Positions 51,346-63,145 of a DNA stretch of 64,000 bases are shown here, piece after piece. Position 1 is the stretch's first letter. Every line of letters begins with the position of its first letter. The translations under genes were made by a program, and so were the position numbers. A model generated the notes under the pieces. That model was not told the DNA's origin and searched no databases. It saw only the letters and a program-made list of their open reading frames with translations. The stretch comes from Litoditis marina (taxonomy: Eukaryota > Nematoda > Chromadorea > Rhabditida > Rhabditidae), in assembly GCA_964036275.1 (NCBI GenBank), contig OZ038436.1, forward strand, positions 4,062,936 to 4,126,935, read 5' to 3'.

Positions 51346-51375
51346 GTGCACGAATGTTTCGTAATGTATTTAAAT
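51346..51375 (+). promoter_or_regulatory. piRNA-type upstream motif candidate
   Basis: GTGCACGAATGTTTCGTAATG then TATTTAAATGG. Confidence 0.48.
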
Positions 51376-51865
51376 GGACCGAAGTCGTTTTTCACCGTTG
51401 AATTGTGTTTCGAAAGCTGTCGTGTATACAATTTTCAGTGGCCGTACCCAATGAAGCGATAATATGAGTACAAATGCTCACTAATCGTTGAGTGGAAAAA
51501 TGAAATTGTTTTTGTAATGTTCGAAATAAAGATTCTGGGGTTATCCCGCTGACACCGCCATCAAACTACGGAAGAAGCACAGCAAAACGACAAACAAAAC
51601 ACGTTTATTCGATCTCAGTCACTGATCTTATGAATACTTATTCATAAACAATAGTTCAGTGCTCTTAAAGTTGTCATCTCATTATAACTGTCTTCTGGCA
51701 AACATTGATCGAATTCTCACAATCAACCGAGAAATGTGTCCAGGTACCTCAGTCAAGTGATGCACCCACTTTATATATTAGCTAGAGGTCGCACCATTCA
51801 ATACTTGTATAATTCTCGCTTCTAAGACAGTTTTCAAAGTGTATCTCTCATTTCAACATTCCAGA

Positions 51866-52033
51866 GTACGTATGCTAGAAGATCCCGGCCCCTTCATCCC
51901 ATCCTGCGTCTCCTCAAACATGCGCTATTTCTCTGCTCTTACATCCCGCCGGGATGTAAGAGACGAGAAATAGTGAGGCAGAGCGAGAGACGCAGGATGG
52001 GATGAAAGTGCCGGGATCTTCTAGCATACGTAC
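51866..52033. mobile_element. Palindromic MITE with GTACGTATGCTAGAAGATCC ends, intact copy
   Basis: It has the same 168 bp plan as 5830-5996 with near-perfect arms (cccatcctgcgtctcc / gagacgcaggatggg) and the centre acatcccgccgggatgt. Diverged or partial relatives are at 475-550, 3935-4055, 11575-11705, 19085-19210, 20875-20965, 30617-30722, 39410-39520, 40665-40760 and 49166-49300. Confidence 0.8.
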
Positions 52034-52895
52034 TCAGTTCTGTTCCAGTCAAAACAAGATGTGTTATGATATTTGACCAGTAATCACCAAACTAGGTGTG
52101 AGCATTCAAGGGTATCCGTTGTAGATTTTTGGAACGAAAAATTCGTTGGGATTTTGAAAGAAGTGACAGTGTCGCGGCTCGGTTTCTTCCGGAAATAGAA
52201 TAGAATAGATTTATTCGTGACTCAACACGTGACATTCCACATTGTTGGATGTGGCACTCCGATTGGAGAAATAAAAAACGAAAAATTTGGATGATGAAAA
52301 GGGTAATGCCTGTTACGCGCATAATGATTGCTGCCTTATGAGATTGAACGGTGATTGGTGATTGTATATTTATACCTGTTTTTGTAGGAGAATAATAGTA
52401 TTTAGGAATCATTTTCGGGAAGATCTTGCTATTTTATTTTTGAGACCCACTAATAGTTAAAAACTCTGCGGGTCGTTGGATGTTCGTAATCTACGCGTTC
52501 TTACAGATTGTTGCTCACGTCACACTTTCAAATTTTCTTTCTTTCGTTGCAATTGCCTTCAGCAAGGAAATATAACAATCGCGTGCAAGAGAGCATATCA
52601 GTTTTCGATCAGATAGCAACACAGACTGCAGATAAACTGATGACTTATGATGCATAAAACGATACACTCCGAACATCCTGCATTTTGCGAAATTGCGTTT
52701 AGTCGAAACAGTTTCAGATCCGAACTGTTCGGAAAAATACTGTATATTTCAGTCGAAACGCCAAAAAATCGATTTGTATTCTCACCATGTAATTTACTGT
52801 AACTACAGTAAATACTGTAATACAACCAGGCATGTTCTGAGTGCCGTGATATATAGTTTTTTATTAGTAAGTTTTTTATTAACTTACACGCTTGT
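52034..52895. other. Intergenic before the CR1-like LINE
   Basis: AT-rich. A small block aatagaatagatttattcg (52197) looks like a LINE or SINE tail on the plus strand. No gene or RNA is recognised. Confidence 0.35.
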
Positions 52896-53221
52896 GTTCA
52901 AGGTAACATACTTAACTCGTTTGTTTCCGACAATGAATTAAATTTCTTGCATGATTTACCCACTCGCGGTAATCATTTTTTGGATATTATACTTTCGAAT
53001 GATAATAGCCTTGTTGAAAACGTGAAAACCATGTGCAAGTTTTCAAATAGTGATCACAACATGCTAAGTTTTTCTGTCAATATTGAAGATCGTCCGATAC
53101 CAAATGAAGTCACGCCACAGTGGACAAAAGGCGACTATAGCCAGATAAATTTCTACCTGACACATCAAGATTTTTCATTTGTTTATGAATGGAATGAAAG
53201 AGACGTTGTAATGAACATATC

Positions 53222-53441
53222 TTCATTACAACGTCTCTTTCAAGATAACTATTGTCCCACAAATCATTTGGTTCAATCGCCGTCGTCCAGCACTGTCAAA
53301 TTGCATGTAATATTATGAGCGCGTAACAGGGTAACCATACCCTTTTTTTCTCAACTTTTCTCTCCATTTACTCCATTGGAGTGCCACATACTATGTGGAA
53401 GTCACGTGTTAAATCACGAATAAATCTATCTATCTATCTAT
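53222..53441 (+). mobile_element. LINE/SINE 3' tail fragment with (TCTA)n tail inserted in the CR1-like LINE
   Basis: The stretch between the endonuclease and RT parts is foreign. It ends with aataaatctatctatcta, a short-repeat tail typical of CR1-like elements. Removing about 220 bp joins MNIS to LQAVYDRF in frame. At its left edge, 53222-53241 is a perfect reverse complement of the LINE sequence 53196-53215, a 20-bp hairpin. Confidence 0.6.
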
Positions 53442-54445
53442 GTCCCTATCTCTCCAAGCAGTTTATGACCGATTCATCAGTATTCTAAAATCAGCAATTA
53501 ATACTTTTATTCCACATTCTTCACCGCGCGATAGATTGTTTTCTCCTGCTCAAATCATACGATCGTTCAATTCAAAAAATAAGGCATGGGAAAGTTTTAT
53601 TAATGGCACTGGTAGTTTTTCAGTTTATTCTGTATGTTCCAAACGGCATACTTTGAACTGTAAAAGATTTGCCATGAATTCTGAACAGAAGGTGATTGAT
53701 TCCAGAGACCCGAAACGTTTTTATGGCTACGTTAACTCGAGAATAAAAGACTCGAGCAAAAGCACCATTCCGCGTATCAATAGTATGGAGAATCCAGCCA
53801 AGGTTCTCACTTCTCCTTCTGACGTAAGTAACTGTCTTTCCCAATTTTTCCATTCAGTTTACAGCGAGGGCGCTATTATCGATACGCCCCCTGATTTCTT
53901 TCCTCCTAAATTACCTAATTTTCCTGAAATAGTTATCAACTCATCTCATGTTATTTCAGCTATCAAACAACTAAGTGATAAACAGTCACTCACCCCGGAA
54001 GGCATTCCCTCGTATTTCATCAAAAGAGTTTCGGATACGCTCCTACCCCATCTCACTTTTTTCTATCAACGGTCGCTTATTTCTGGTAGTGTTCCAAAAC
54101 AGTGGAATGAAGCGATAGTTATCCCTCTACTCAAAAAACCCCCGCGTATTGATCCGAAAAACTATAGACCGATTAGTCTAACCTCCTCGTTTTGCAAAAT
54201 ATGTGAAATTTTTCTGAGTAAACGACTTCTAAATTTTTTCACGTCAAACTCCTTGCTTGACCAGAATCAATTTGGTTTTCTACCGGGTCGCTCCACTCTG
54301 AGCAATCTTATGTCCTGTATATCGTCCTGGCAAAATTCACTGCAAAATAACAAACCAGTAGATTGTATCTATGTTGACTTCCAAAAAGCTTTTGATTCTG
54401 TTTCCCATCAGCTCCTTTTGTACAAATTGAAAAAATATGGTGTTA

Positions 54446-55062
54446 GGCAGAGTCCATACTTTTTACGCGCGCGTATTACGCGGGCGTAATACGCCAACAA
54501 GCATGTAAAAACGTCCTGATTTAATACGCGTGGCGTAATACGCGTTGCATTACGCCGAGTTCACCCAACCCGTTAATAAACTTGATTATTCTGATTTAGG
54601 TCAGAAATGAACAACGTTCGATTTCTAATTGATTTCTATTGCTTCAGCTTATTAAAAATGCTAAAATTACCAAGTTTTTCAAAATTTCAATTTTTTTTCG
54701 AAAACACCGAAAATTGACCTAAACTAGTTGAAATCTTATTAAACATTGAATGAACACATTATTTTGAGTATCGGAAAGTAAAATTCACGAAAACAATATA
54801 AAATAATGTATATTTTGAGTTAACTCATGAAAAACGTCAGCGTTTTTCGAAAAACGCTATAAGCTTCAAACGTAAAACGCGTCTCAAATCAAGTACGCGG
54901 CGTACTTTATTTTCGCGTATTACGCCGAAAAAAGTATGGAAGATATTTTTGAAGTACGCTACGCCAAAATTTCGCGTAATACGCCGACGTAAATCGATAA
55001 TCATGATTTGTACACGAAGTACGCGGGCGTAATACGCCGACGTAAAAAGTATGGACCCTGCC
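54446..55062. mobile_element. PIF/Harbinger-like non-autonomous element 3 (617 bp), inside the CR1-like LINE
   Basis: The tips GGCAGAGTCCATACTTTTT and complementary AAAAAGTATGGACCCTGCC are close to those of elements 1 and 2. Flanks are TTA (54443-54445) and TAA (55063-55065), best read as a TTA duplication with one substitution. Removing the element and one 3-bp copy restores the LINE reading frame. The subterminal words here are ACGCGGGCG and GCGTATTACGC, unlike the other two elements. The box TCGATAATCATGATTTG is present near the right end. Confidence 0.8.
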
Positions 55063-55926
55063 TAAGTGATGTTTTGTGCAAATGGATTGCCAGTTATCTG
55101 TCAAACAGGTCATTCAAAGTACGGGTGAATGATTGTTTGTCATTACCAAAGCCATGTACGTCGGGTGTACCACAGGGTTCGGTCATTGGCCCATTGCTGT
55201 TTCTTATTTATGTTAATGATATTTCTTGGCGTCTAGCTAGTCCTTGTTTTCTTTTCGCTGACGATCTCAAAATCTTCAGAGAACTAAATTGTGATTTTGA
55301 CAGCAATATACTTGAAAGTGATCTCGAATGTATCTCGATTTGGGCTACTAAATGGCTTATGAATATTAACGAGGCTAAATCCCAGCATTTGTCAGTCAAT
55401 AGTAGTTCACATCCTAGTCAATACACATTGAATAAAGTAGTTATTCCAAACAACAATTCGGTTCGTGATCTCGGTGTTACGGTGTGCAACGATCTCTCTT
55501 TCAGATCTCATATTTCTGAAATTGTAAAGAAGGCAAACAGGGTTGCAAATTGTATTTTGAGAGCTTTTCAGCTGCGTAAAATTTCCAGCTACAGAAAGGC
55601 TTTTATAACGTATGTTCGTCCAATTCTTGAACATGCGTCTCCTGTGTGGTCCCCCAACACTGTGATCGATACAACCAGTGTTGAAAACGTGCAACGACGT
55701 TTCACTCGTATTGCGTTCAGAAAATGTGTTTGTGCTCTCCTCGTTCTACCTATGGTCTCTCTCGTCGACTCAAACTTATTTTTCTCTCTCCGCGAGAAAT
55801 GAGATACTTACCTTGCCTAATGACTACTTGAATACCGCTTCACCTAACCCGTCGAAATTTTCTGCCCCACCGTTTTGCACCCCTCCCTCCCCGCAAAAGT
55901 GTTAAATTAGTAGGATCTATATGAGG

Positions 55927-57583
55927 GTATCTGTGCTTTTGCTTTGAAGTATGCGTGTTGCGCATAGTTTTAGACGGTACAGACCGGTTTTGTAATGTAA
56001 TGGAAAAATGCCGGTGGTCCAGAACGGATAAAATCTTTATCAGCGATAATGCTGTTACTGAGAGTTAGAAGTGTTCATCACTACCACGAGGCACCTTGTA
56101 GACCCTATAGAGTCTTGGTGTTCTCCTCATACGTGGGCTCAGAAGCGAATGACTTAGCTAGTACATAAATTTTACAGTGTTCAAGATTAGGCTCTGCCTT
56201 TATCTTGCGTACAGTAATAATTCTTAGTTGCCAATCCTGAACCTGGAGTGGTTTTGTCTGTCCAGTACACAGACTTTAGTTCACAAATCAAGTGAAACCT
56301 CTATTAGTTCGAAAATGAATACGAGGCTGTGGCCGTACCAACATACCAGGGTTTCTCATCGCTGTTAGACAGTTATATAAGACGTCTCATATATCACTTA
56401 GGCCAAACGATTTTCACAAACTGACTCATAGTATACACTTCTCAAGCTTCACTCGCACATGTCATTCAGTTCGCACAGCCTTCTAGAACCTGCTATGCTT
56501 TGATTTCACGTAATACTTTTGTGCCATTCTAATAAATCGCTGACTCCCCTAGAACCTTGTTACATCGTAACATTCGTACTTCTCTGAATTAAACGACTAT
56601 TTATTTTGATGTTTTATCGAAGTCACCTGAAGACCGATCACGGATCATACTGTCCACAGTTAGAAGCGTTTCTTAACTGAATGGCGCTCACACATACTAG
56701 CTTTGTCTGTTATTCTGAAGCTAAGAAACGAAAAATTCTGTGCAAAGTTATCTCTTGCGGGTGCGTATACCATTCGTTTTTTACGTCCTGCCTGATCATA
56801 ATAATTTAGACTGGCATTTACTTGTTTTACGTTTGATACTGATACCGAAATCGGACAAATAGGCAACCATAACTCTGGGTGTTTTCTGGTGAAAACTGGG
56901 TGTTTGCTTGCTGGCTTTAAGTTAAGCCAGACCTATTATTTTCGATAAAAACTCAAGTATGTTCCTATTTTTCGTGTCCGGATACCAATGCCCACAAACT
57001 ATATCTGTGAAATCGGAGAAAATCATATACCTGCCATACAAAATATTTTCAATGAAAAGCAGATAGTGAAGTGTTATTAAATTACTTCAATCGAAGCATA
57101 CCTCTATCGTATCTTTCTTTCCTGAAATACCTTATCAACAGCGCAACCGATACAAATTAAACTTGTGATACTTACATAGAAGTTTTCCTTTTCCTTCAGG
57201 AGTTTTAAAGTTTTAATATCGTTTGTAAAAACCACGATTTAGATTACTGACAATCAACCATTTGTGCGTTTGCAATTAGTTGACAAACCATGTAAAGAGA
57301 TCACTACCGAAGTCAACATCTTACTCTTAATAATAAAGTGAAAACATTCCGTAGTTCAGACGTCTGTCAGTGTACCATAGTAGCTAACTTCGCATTAGAC
57401 GCCATAAATTAATGTAAATTGACGTTTCTTTGGCATAAGCCCAGTGCTGTCTGTTCCTACCGTATTTATCAACTGTTTGTAGCACTGAATACGATGAACA
57501 TGCGTGATGAAAAAAGTGTTCTTGTGTATAACCGTGAAAAAATCAGGACTATTCCACCTCTTTTGGGTGGGTGGGGGGGGGGG
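55927..57583. other. Interior of first rolling-circle element, no gene seen
   Basis: This is AT-rich unique sequence between the L and R ends. I see no open frame with recognisable protein content and no RNA gene. A run of G (about 57569-57583) precedes the right end. Confidence 0.5.
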
Positions 57584-57969
57584 ACATCTACTTAACTTCC
57601 CGCAATCGGGATATTACTCTACCTTCAACCAAAACCTTAATCACCTAACCAAAGCAAAGAAGCAACAGGAATGACCTCTCCCCTTCACTCTAAGCCACGC
57701 CCCTTTCTGCCGCCAAAAACACGCTCCAAGGTACCGTATCTCATTTCTTTTCGCGCACGCGAAAAATATGCTTTGTGCTCTCCTCGTTCTACCTATGGTC
57801 TCTCTCGTCGACACAAACTTATTTTTCTCTCTCCGCGAGAAATGAGATACTTACCTTGCCTAATGACTACTTGAATACCGCTTCACCTAACCCGTCGAAA
57901 TTTTCTGCCCCACCGTTTTGCACCCCTCCCTCCCCGCAAAAGTGTTAAATTAGTAGGATCTATATGAGG

Positions 57970-60019
57970 AACAGTCAGCCCCGAAGGGGCAAGAAGTGTC
58001 AGCTTCAACCTAGGGAAATCACTGATCCACGAGCGCATCTTCCATGGTAGATCACCATTAAATTCTCATAAACTGAGATATTTTGGAGCGTATCACTCAC
58101 TCTTCTTAGAGGAAAATAGCCTCTTGCCGGGTTGTTCATTTTACTAATGACAGCCAGTCACATCCAGTACGAGCATATTCAGTAATACAACGAATGACTG
58201 AACGAACGTAATAGTATTTTCAATATAAACCTCGTAATCGCTGAATTCACTGAACATAAGAAATTCTTATAAGTGATTGAGGGTTTGACCTTAGGTATAT
58301 AATAACAACGGACGATCGAGGGTGTGAACGTTATAATGTCTGCCAAACTGGGCAAGCCGTTGTTTGACACTGTGGGACGTGAGCGTTCTTCCACTGCAAA
58401 TGTGTTGACAAGAAGGACCAGCCGTAAAATACCTCCAATTTAAAGCACAAAACCTTTCATCTCATCTCGACATATACGTCAAAAAAGGTTGGAAAATTAT
58501 CATACCTGTTCTACATTCCGAATCTACTGCAGACTATGCTACCAGTCCAAGTTACACTCACTTAAAGAAGGACGATTATGTGGTCCAATCGCAACGCTTC
58601 AGTCCTTTAAACCGCAATACATTTTTCAATTGCAGTTTAAAGGACCGATGTAACGGGATTGGTCCACATAATCGTCCTTCTTTAATATGTGTCCATTTAG
58701 AAAAGAAAGCTGCAGAAAAAACGAGGAATTTTTGTCATAGTGCGGTAAATTCGTCCGGATATCGAGAAAAATTCAGAAAACAAATCAACCTTTCGTCGGA
58801 ATCGTGAAAAGTTGTCAATTTTAGATGCTAAATTATCACGTAATCAACTTAAGAAACGGGTTCTTGTCAATAGTCAAACCTTACTGATGTGTCCTTTATC
58901 TTTATCTCGAAATAATCTCCATTGAGCGTAAATTCGTCAGACAAGACTTGTAATGTATTATGTTTTAATATATTCATTTCATTTTAATCTAGGTAAACGA
59001 CTGTGTCATGATGGTTCTAATATCGTGTTATGACACTGTCCTCATATGATGACAATACACTATAAAGTGGACCTCATAGTAAAACCGTAGAAGTCCGTGT
59101 TTATTTGTTTCTGGATTAGAACGACTGGAGTAGTCTGTAGTCTCAATCTTTTCGGTAATCATCCTGAGAACAGTACGGCTTATGGACGATACCTGCGTGC
59201 ACCCTTCGTTATAATCGGAAAGGTTGAATATACCAAATTCTTGAATCATAAATGTTTCGAATTTACTTATCAGAGAACTGTCGAGGAACCGATCAACTTT
59301 CCATAAATTCCCGTGAATTCATCTAATCATATTCTACTCACATTGATCACAACAAACTAATCACCTTACATTCTACGATAGAAAAAGATCTTGTCATCCG
59401 AGACTGTTCTTACACAACTTGCTTGGTAGCTAACCACACTCTTTTCACTCTATATCTGACATTTTTGTAAGAAGTGGATAATACTGGCTTTCATTTTCAT
59501 CCTTATTGTTACTAATCTTTCTCACAAAATCGTTTGTGGACTGATGCACGACCTTGTCACTCAGGCCCCTTTAGTGCGGGACGCCGCCGTTGCCTGGGGT
59601 CAATTGAACAGCACCTAATTAACAAACTATATCTGCGAGGTCAACAAAAAACCCAAGGGTAGGAAGAAGGGCATTCAAAACGACCCTGGTAGCCCAACCG
59701 TTTTACTATTACGGAAAACTAGAGGAACTTGGAAAATGAACTTAGGGATAGCAACGTTACTAAACTTTTGTGGGCGCAAAAAGGATGGATTATTTTGAAA
59801 TATTACAGTTTGGACCCTGAACTAATCTGGACAAAATCCTAAAATTTTGAACGAGGTCGAATCCGGAATCTTGAGATTCACGTATTCAAGTCTAAAAAGT
59901 GGTTCCTATTCATAAGAGAGTCACACTTCAATTGTAGGTGTGTTTCCTCACTTTTCCGACCAAGCCAGACTTATTATCCAAGTTAGTTTCAAATTTTGCA
60001 CAGCCACCAAATTGGCACA
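57970..60019. other. Interior of second rolling-circle element, one MITE, no gene seen
   Basis: Apart from the TTAA palindrome at 58566-58681 and a small hairpin gccccgaaggggc near 57975, I find no coding signal, repeats or RNA genes here. Confidence 0.45.
58566..58681. mobile_element. TTAA-type palindromic MITE, copy 6 (intact)
   Basis: It has perfect ends and TTAA on both sides (58562-58565, 58682-58685). It is inserted in the second rolling-circle element, so it moved after that element arrived. Confidence 0.85.
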
Positions 60020-60800
60020 TTCTCTTTGCCAACCGAGCGAAAACTAGCAAAAAAGGCAAAAGACACCCTTACTTCGTCAAGCGAGCAAGATTCAACCATC
60101 AACATTAGTTCCTTAATTCAAATAGCCAGATTTTAGCATATTACCCCGCCAACGGAGCGGAAACTAAAAAAGATGAAGTACTCAACGTTATATCCTCCCT
60201 ATAGCATCCATTTTCCATACTTCGCCAAGCGAGCAAATATTAACCGTAAAAATTAGTTAATTTATTCAAATATTCAAGTTTAAGCATATAATCTTCGCCA
60301 ACCGAGCGGAAAACTAACATCAACGTGTTATCCACCGCGTGGCATGTATATTTCGCCAACAGAGCGAAAATATGTTGACTGTCAAAATTGGTTCATTAAT
60401 TCAACTAGCCACATTTTTGCATATAACCTTCGCCAACCGAGCGGAAACTAGCATAACATAAACTACTCAACGTTATAGCCACCGCGTGGCCTGTAAACTT
60501 CGCCAACCGAGCGAAAATATATTGACTGTCGAAAATGGTTCATTAAGTAGCCACATGTTGACACATAACCTTCGCCAGGGAAGCGGAAACTAGCTTAAAA
60601 TAAAGTGATCAACGTCATAGCCACCTCGTGGCCTGTATACTTTGCCTACCGAGCGAAAATGTACTAACGGTCGGAATTAGTTCGTTAATATGATTCAAAT
60701 AGCCCCCTTTGGGCTTATTAACTTCGCCGACCGAGCGTAAAATAAAGAACACAACGTTATAGCTACCTCGTAGCATCTAAACTTGGCCAACCAAGCGAAA
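60020..60800. repeat. Degenerate tandem array of CGCCAACCGAGCG boxes
   Basis: At least ten boxes of the form CGCCAACCGAGCG(G)AAA occur near 60030, 60148, 60222, 60297, 60353, 60430, 60501, 60572, 60641, 60725 and 60785, spaced about 55-120 bp. They alternate between a GGAAACTA and a GAAAATAT ending. Between them recur tagccaccgcgtggc and gttcattaa words, giving a higher-order unit of roughly 140 bp. The array is inside the second rolling-circle element. Confidence 0.75.
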
Positions 60801-61146
60801 CATTAATGTCGAAATTAGTTCAATAATTTTTTATAACCACCACTTAGCACACTCACATCGCCTTCAAAAATTGAACGATAATGCTGACTTAACGTTAACC
60901 ACTAAAAATTGAAAACGCCGGAAATAACGGACTAAAAAAAACTTCAAGAACAAGTTACATCTACTTAACTTCCCGCAATCGGGATATTACTCTACCTTCA
61001 ACCAAAACCTTAATCACCTAACCAAAGCAAAGAAGCAACAGGAATGACCTCTCCCCTTCACTCTAAGCCACGCCCCTTTCTGCCGCCAAAAACACGCTCC
61101 AAGGTACCGTATCTCATTTCTTTTCGCGCACGCGAAAAATATGCTT

Positions 61147-62070
61147 AGCAATCCTCTCACTTTATCTTATGCGGGTCGTTTGGTAAGTTTTCAACTTAAA
61201 TCACTTGCGTATAGACGTTTGGTATTTGATCTCTCCCTTTGTTATCGAATCATCCATGGTTTTGAAAAAAATCCTTCACTACAGCTATTTACGATAAGCA
61301 GGTCAAAAAGGCCTCATACATTTCAAATCTCGCGAAATTTTGCTAGTAAAAGGCAAGTTTTTGGTTCGTTTGCGAACAGAATGCCAGCTATTTGGAGTTT
61401 ACTTCCAAGTCATGTAGTGGAAGCAGGAACTCTATCTGCTTTTCACGCTCGTCTGGAAAAAGTGGACTTGTCTACTATTGTACCGTCTCTTAAACTGGAC
61501 TGATCCCAATGGATCTTCCCAGATATGAAACGGTTATACTACTTTTCAGGATATTTCCGGGGATTCTGGCAGCACCGCATCGAAATCTTTAGTTACCGAA
61601 TTCAATATTTTTTGGACTTATGATGTAAGTAAAATCTTTGCGCTTTTTTGTCTTCATACTCATAATGAGACATTTTTCACGCCAAACTCACCCCAAATCA
61701 ATCAACTGCAAAACGCACTATCAAAACTATTTGGATATCCGAACGAGTTTGCGTGTCATCGCCCCTCCCCCCTTTCCACCAAATCTTGAGTTGAACTCCT
61801 CTGGTTCCCTGTATGTTCCGATTATGAGCGTATGTCTATTTCCAGGCCTGGTGGAGAGATGAGCGCCGAGCCAGTGTTAATATTATATGATGGCACCTAG
61901 TCCATAATATAATATACTGTTTTGTTTATGTTTATTGTGAAGATATAGTTTCGATTCTGTTCTGTTTCTCCATTTTGTGTTTTCTTCTTGTTGTGACTTC
62001 ATATTTTGCTGTTTTCTTTTTTTGTTACCTCTCACTTTTCCACTGGAATAAAGTATTCATATAGTAAATA
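61147..62070 (+). mobile_element. CR1/Jockey-like LINE, C-terminal coding end and 3' UTR
   Basis: The frame continues the LINE protein (LTLSYAGRLVSFQLKSLAYRRLVFDLSLCYRI, FAS..QVFGSFANRMPAIWSLLPSHVV) to a stop at 61501-61503. The motif SLAYRRL...LCYRIIHG is the usual tail of CR1-like proteins. The next 500-odd bases are AT-rich 3' UTR, ending near a polyadenylation-like AATAAA at about 62047. It belongs to the same insertion as 52896-55727. Confidence 0.8.
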
Positions 62071-62441
62071 TCAGAGAGTGCAATGGGTCCCGCCACGCGA
62101 GGCACTCAGGGCGCGGCGGGAATTTCAAATTGTATCACCCTGGACTTTTGCCAGACGAAAATGAGCGCGAAAAACCCCCGCAAAAAATATTTTTTCAATT
62201 GCGTTTTTCAGACTGTAAAACTTACAAACCGTTATTATCACTTTTATTCCTTTCCTAGTCTTATCAATAGGACAGTATCTGGCGTACCGACTCCGTAGAA
62301 TAATCTACGAGAATAATAAATCATATTTTTGCTTATCTTTGAATTTTGAATGTTACATTAAATGGAAAGTTGTTGGTTTCTGTAAAAGAGTATTTTCCGT
62401 CGATGAGTTTACATTGTTGCAGGAAAATGACATGTGTTGAA

Positions 62442-62811
62442 TATAGTTCGTTTCACCCATCGATAGCAGTCAGCCATGCTGGCCGAGCGCACCCTACATT
62501 GCAGGCGACTGATCTGGCAGCTTGCCAGTCTTTTCATTACAAATAAAAATACAAAAAGTGGTTATTTTAAAAGTTAGGTTTGAAAAACGGCCAGAAAAGA
62601 TGGTTGGATATCACTGTTTTTATTTTCGACCATCATGTTCAGATGGCCGGCTGCTTGTGCGCGCCGCGCGACCTATCCCAGCTGAGTTCAATACCCAGCT
62701 GGTGCACAATTTTGATTAGACTGCTCGCTGTTGGAAACTTTCCAACACAATTGACTCCGCCCACTAAAAGGTACTGTACCTGGCTGCTATCGATGGGTGA
62801 AACGAACTATA
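62442..62811. mobile_element. MITE with TATAGTTCGTTTCACCC ends
   Basis: The inverted ends tatagttcgtttcacccatc and complement (27 or more bp, including gatagcag) enclose 370 bp with GC-rich subterminal blocks (ctggccgagcgcacc / gtgcgcgccgcgcg). The tip resembles the TA-type MITE at 2406. Confidence 0.75.
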
Positions 62812-63057
62812 TTATGTTATCCCAATTGGTAAACAACGAATTCATAAATAGCATGCTCTCAGGTATGGAGCATGTAGAGAATGAGAACCTTTTGTTTAGT
62901 CATGCGCTTGTCTTTTCATTCTTTGTGTTTTCACAAGTATGTATTTTGTCAAACCTTTTCCATATTTCTATTAATTTCAATGAAATGAAGTGTTTATAGA
63001 TTGCATAATTCTCTCAGGTATGGATGCACTGAATTCCGATTATCCCTGAAATCTCTC

Positions 63058-63145
63058 TGATTGCACCGCATTTGCCCCCTACTTTGCCCCTGTCCATATC
63101 CGGATATGGACAGAGGCAAAACAGGGGGCAAATGGGGTGCAATCA
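63058..63145. repeat. 88 bp palindrome centred on CCATATCCGGATATGG
   Basis: Left arm gattgcaccgcatttgcccc... and right arm ...gggggcaaatggggtgcaatc meet at 63100/63101. Only a few mismatches are present. Short related words (tttccctgattt, cagggaa) recur at 63660-63785. Confidence 0.78.

Larger units (their letters stand above)
50480..51860. other. Intergenic after kinase B
   Basis: There is an acceptor-like ttacatttcag and short open stretch near 50500-50660 with no recognised product. It also contains two piRNA-type motifs and gatctacatgctctctca, an end word of the palindromic MITE family (50859). Confidence 0.35.
52896..55727 (+). mobile_element. CR1/Jockey-like non-LTR retrotransposon, 5' part (interrupted)
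   Basis: The element starts inside the endonuclease domain (FLHDLPTRGNHFLDIILSN, SDHNMLSF; 52896-53220). A short insertion follows at about 53222-53441, then the reverse transcriptase at 53442-54445 (LTPEGIPSYFIKR, NYRPISLTSSFCKICE, NQFGFLPGRSTLSN, YVDFQKAFDSVSH). After element 3 the RT continues at 55063-55727 (TSGVPQGSVIGPLLF, catalytic FADD intact, RDLGVTVCNDLSFRSH, YVRPILEHASPVWSP). The end of the protein lies beyond a rolling-circle insertion, at 61147-61503. Despite three insertions the remaining frame has few lesions, so the copy is young. Confidence 0.88.
55728..61146 (+). mobile_element. Head-to-tail pair of rolling-circle (Helentron-like) elements inserted in the LINE
   Basis: A 199 bp left end (L: 55728-55926 and about 57771-57969, one difference) and a 190 bp right end (R: 57584-57773 and 60957-61146, no difference seen) are arranged L-X-R-L-Y-R. 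That is two elements in tandem, about 2.0 and 3.4 kb. The right end carries the hairpin TTTTCGCGCACGCGAAAA a few bases from the terminus. L contains GAAATGAGATAC and R its complement GTATCTCATTTC just before the hairpin, an asymmetric inverted repeat as in Helentrons. No Rep/helicase frame is seen, so it is non-autonomous. LINE coding continues on both sides. Confidence 0.68.

Noticed and set aside
56660..56866. 68-codon minus-strand frame inside the rolling-circle element
   Set aside because: No recognisable domain and no Rep or helicase motif; length is expected by chance.
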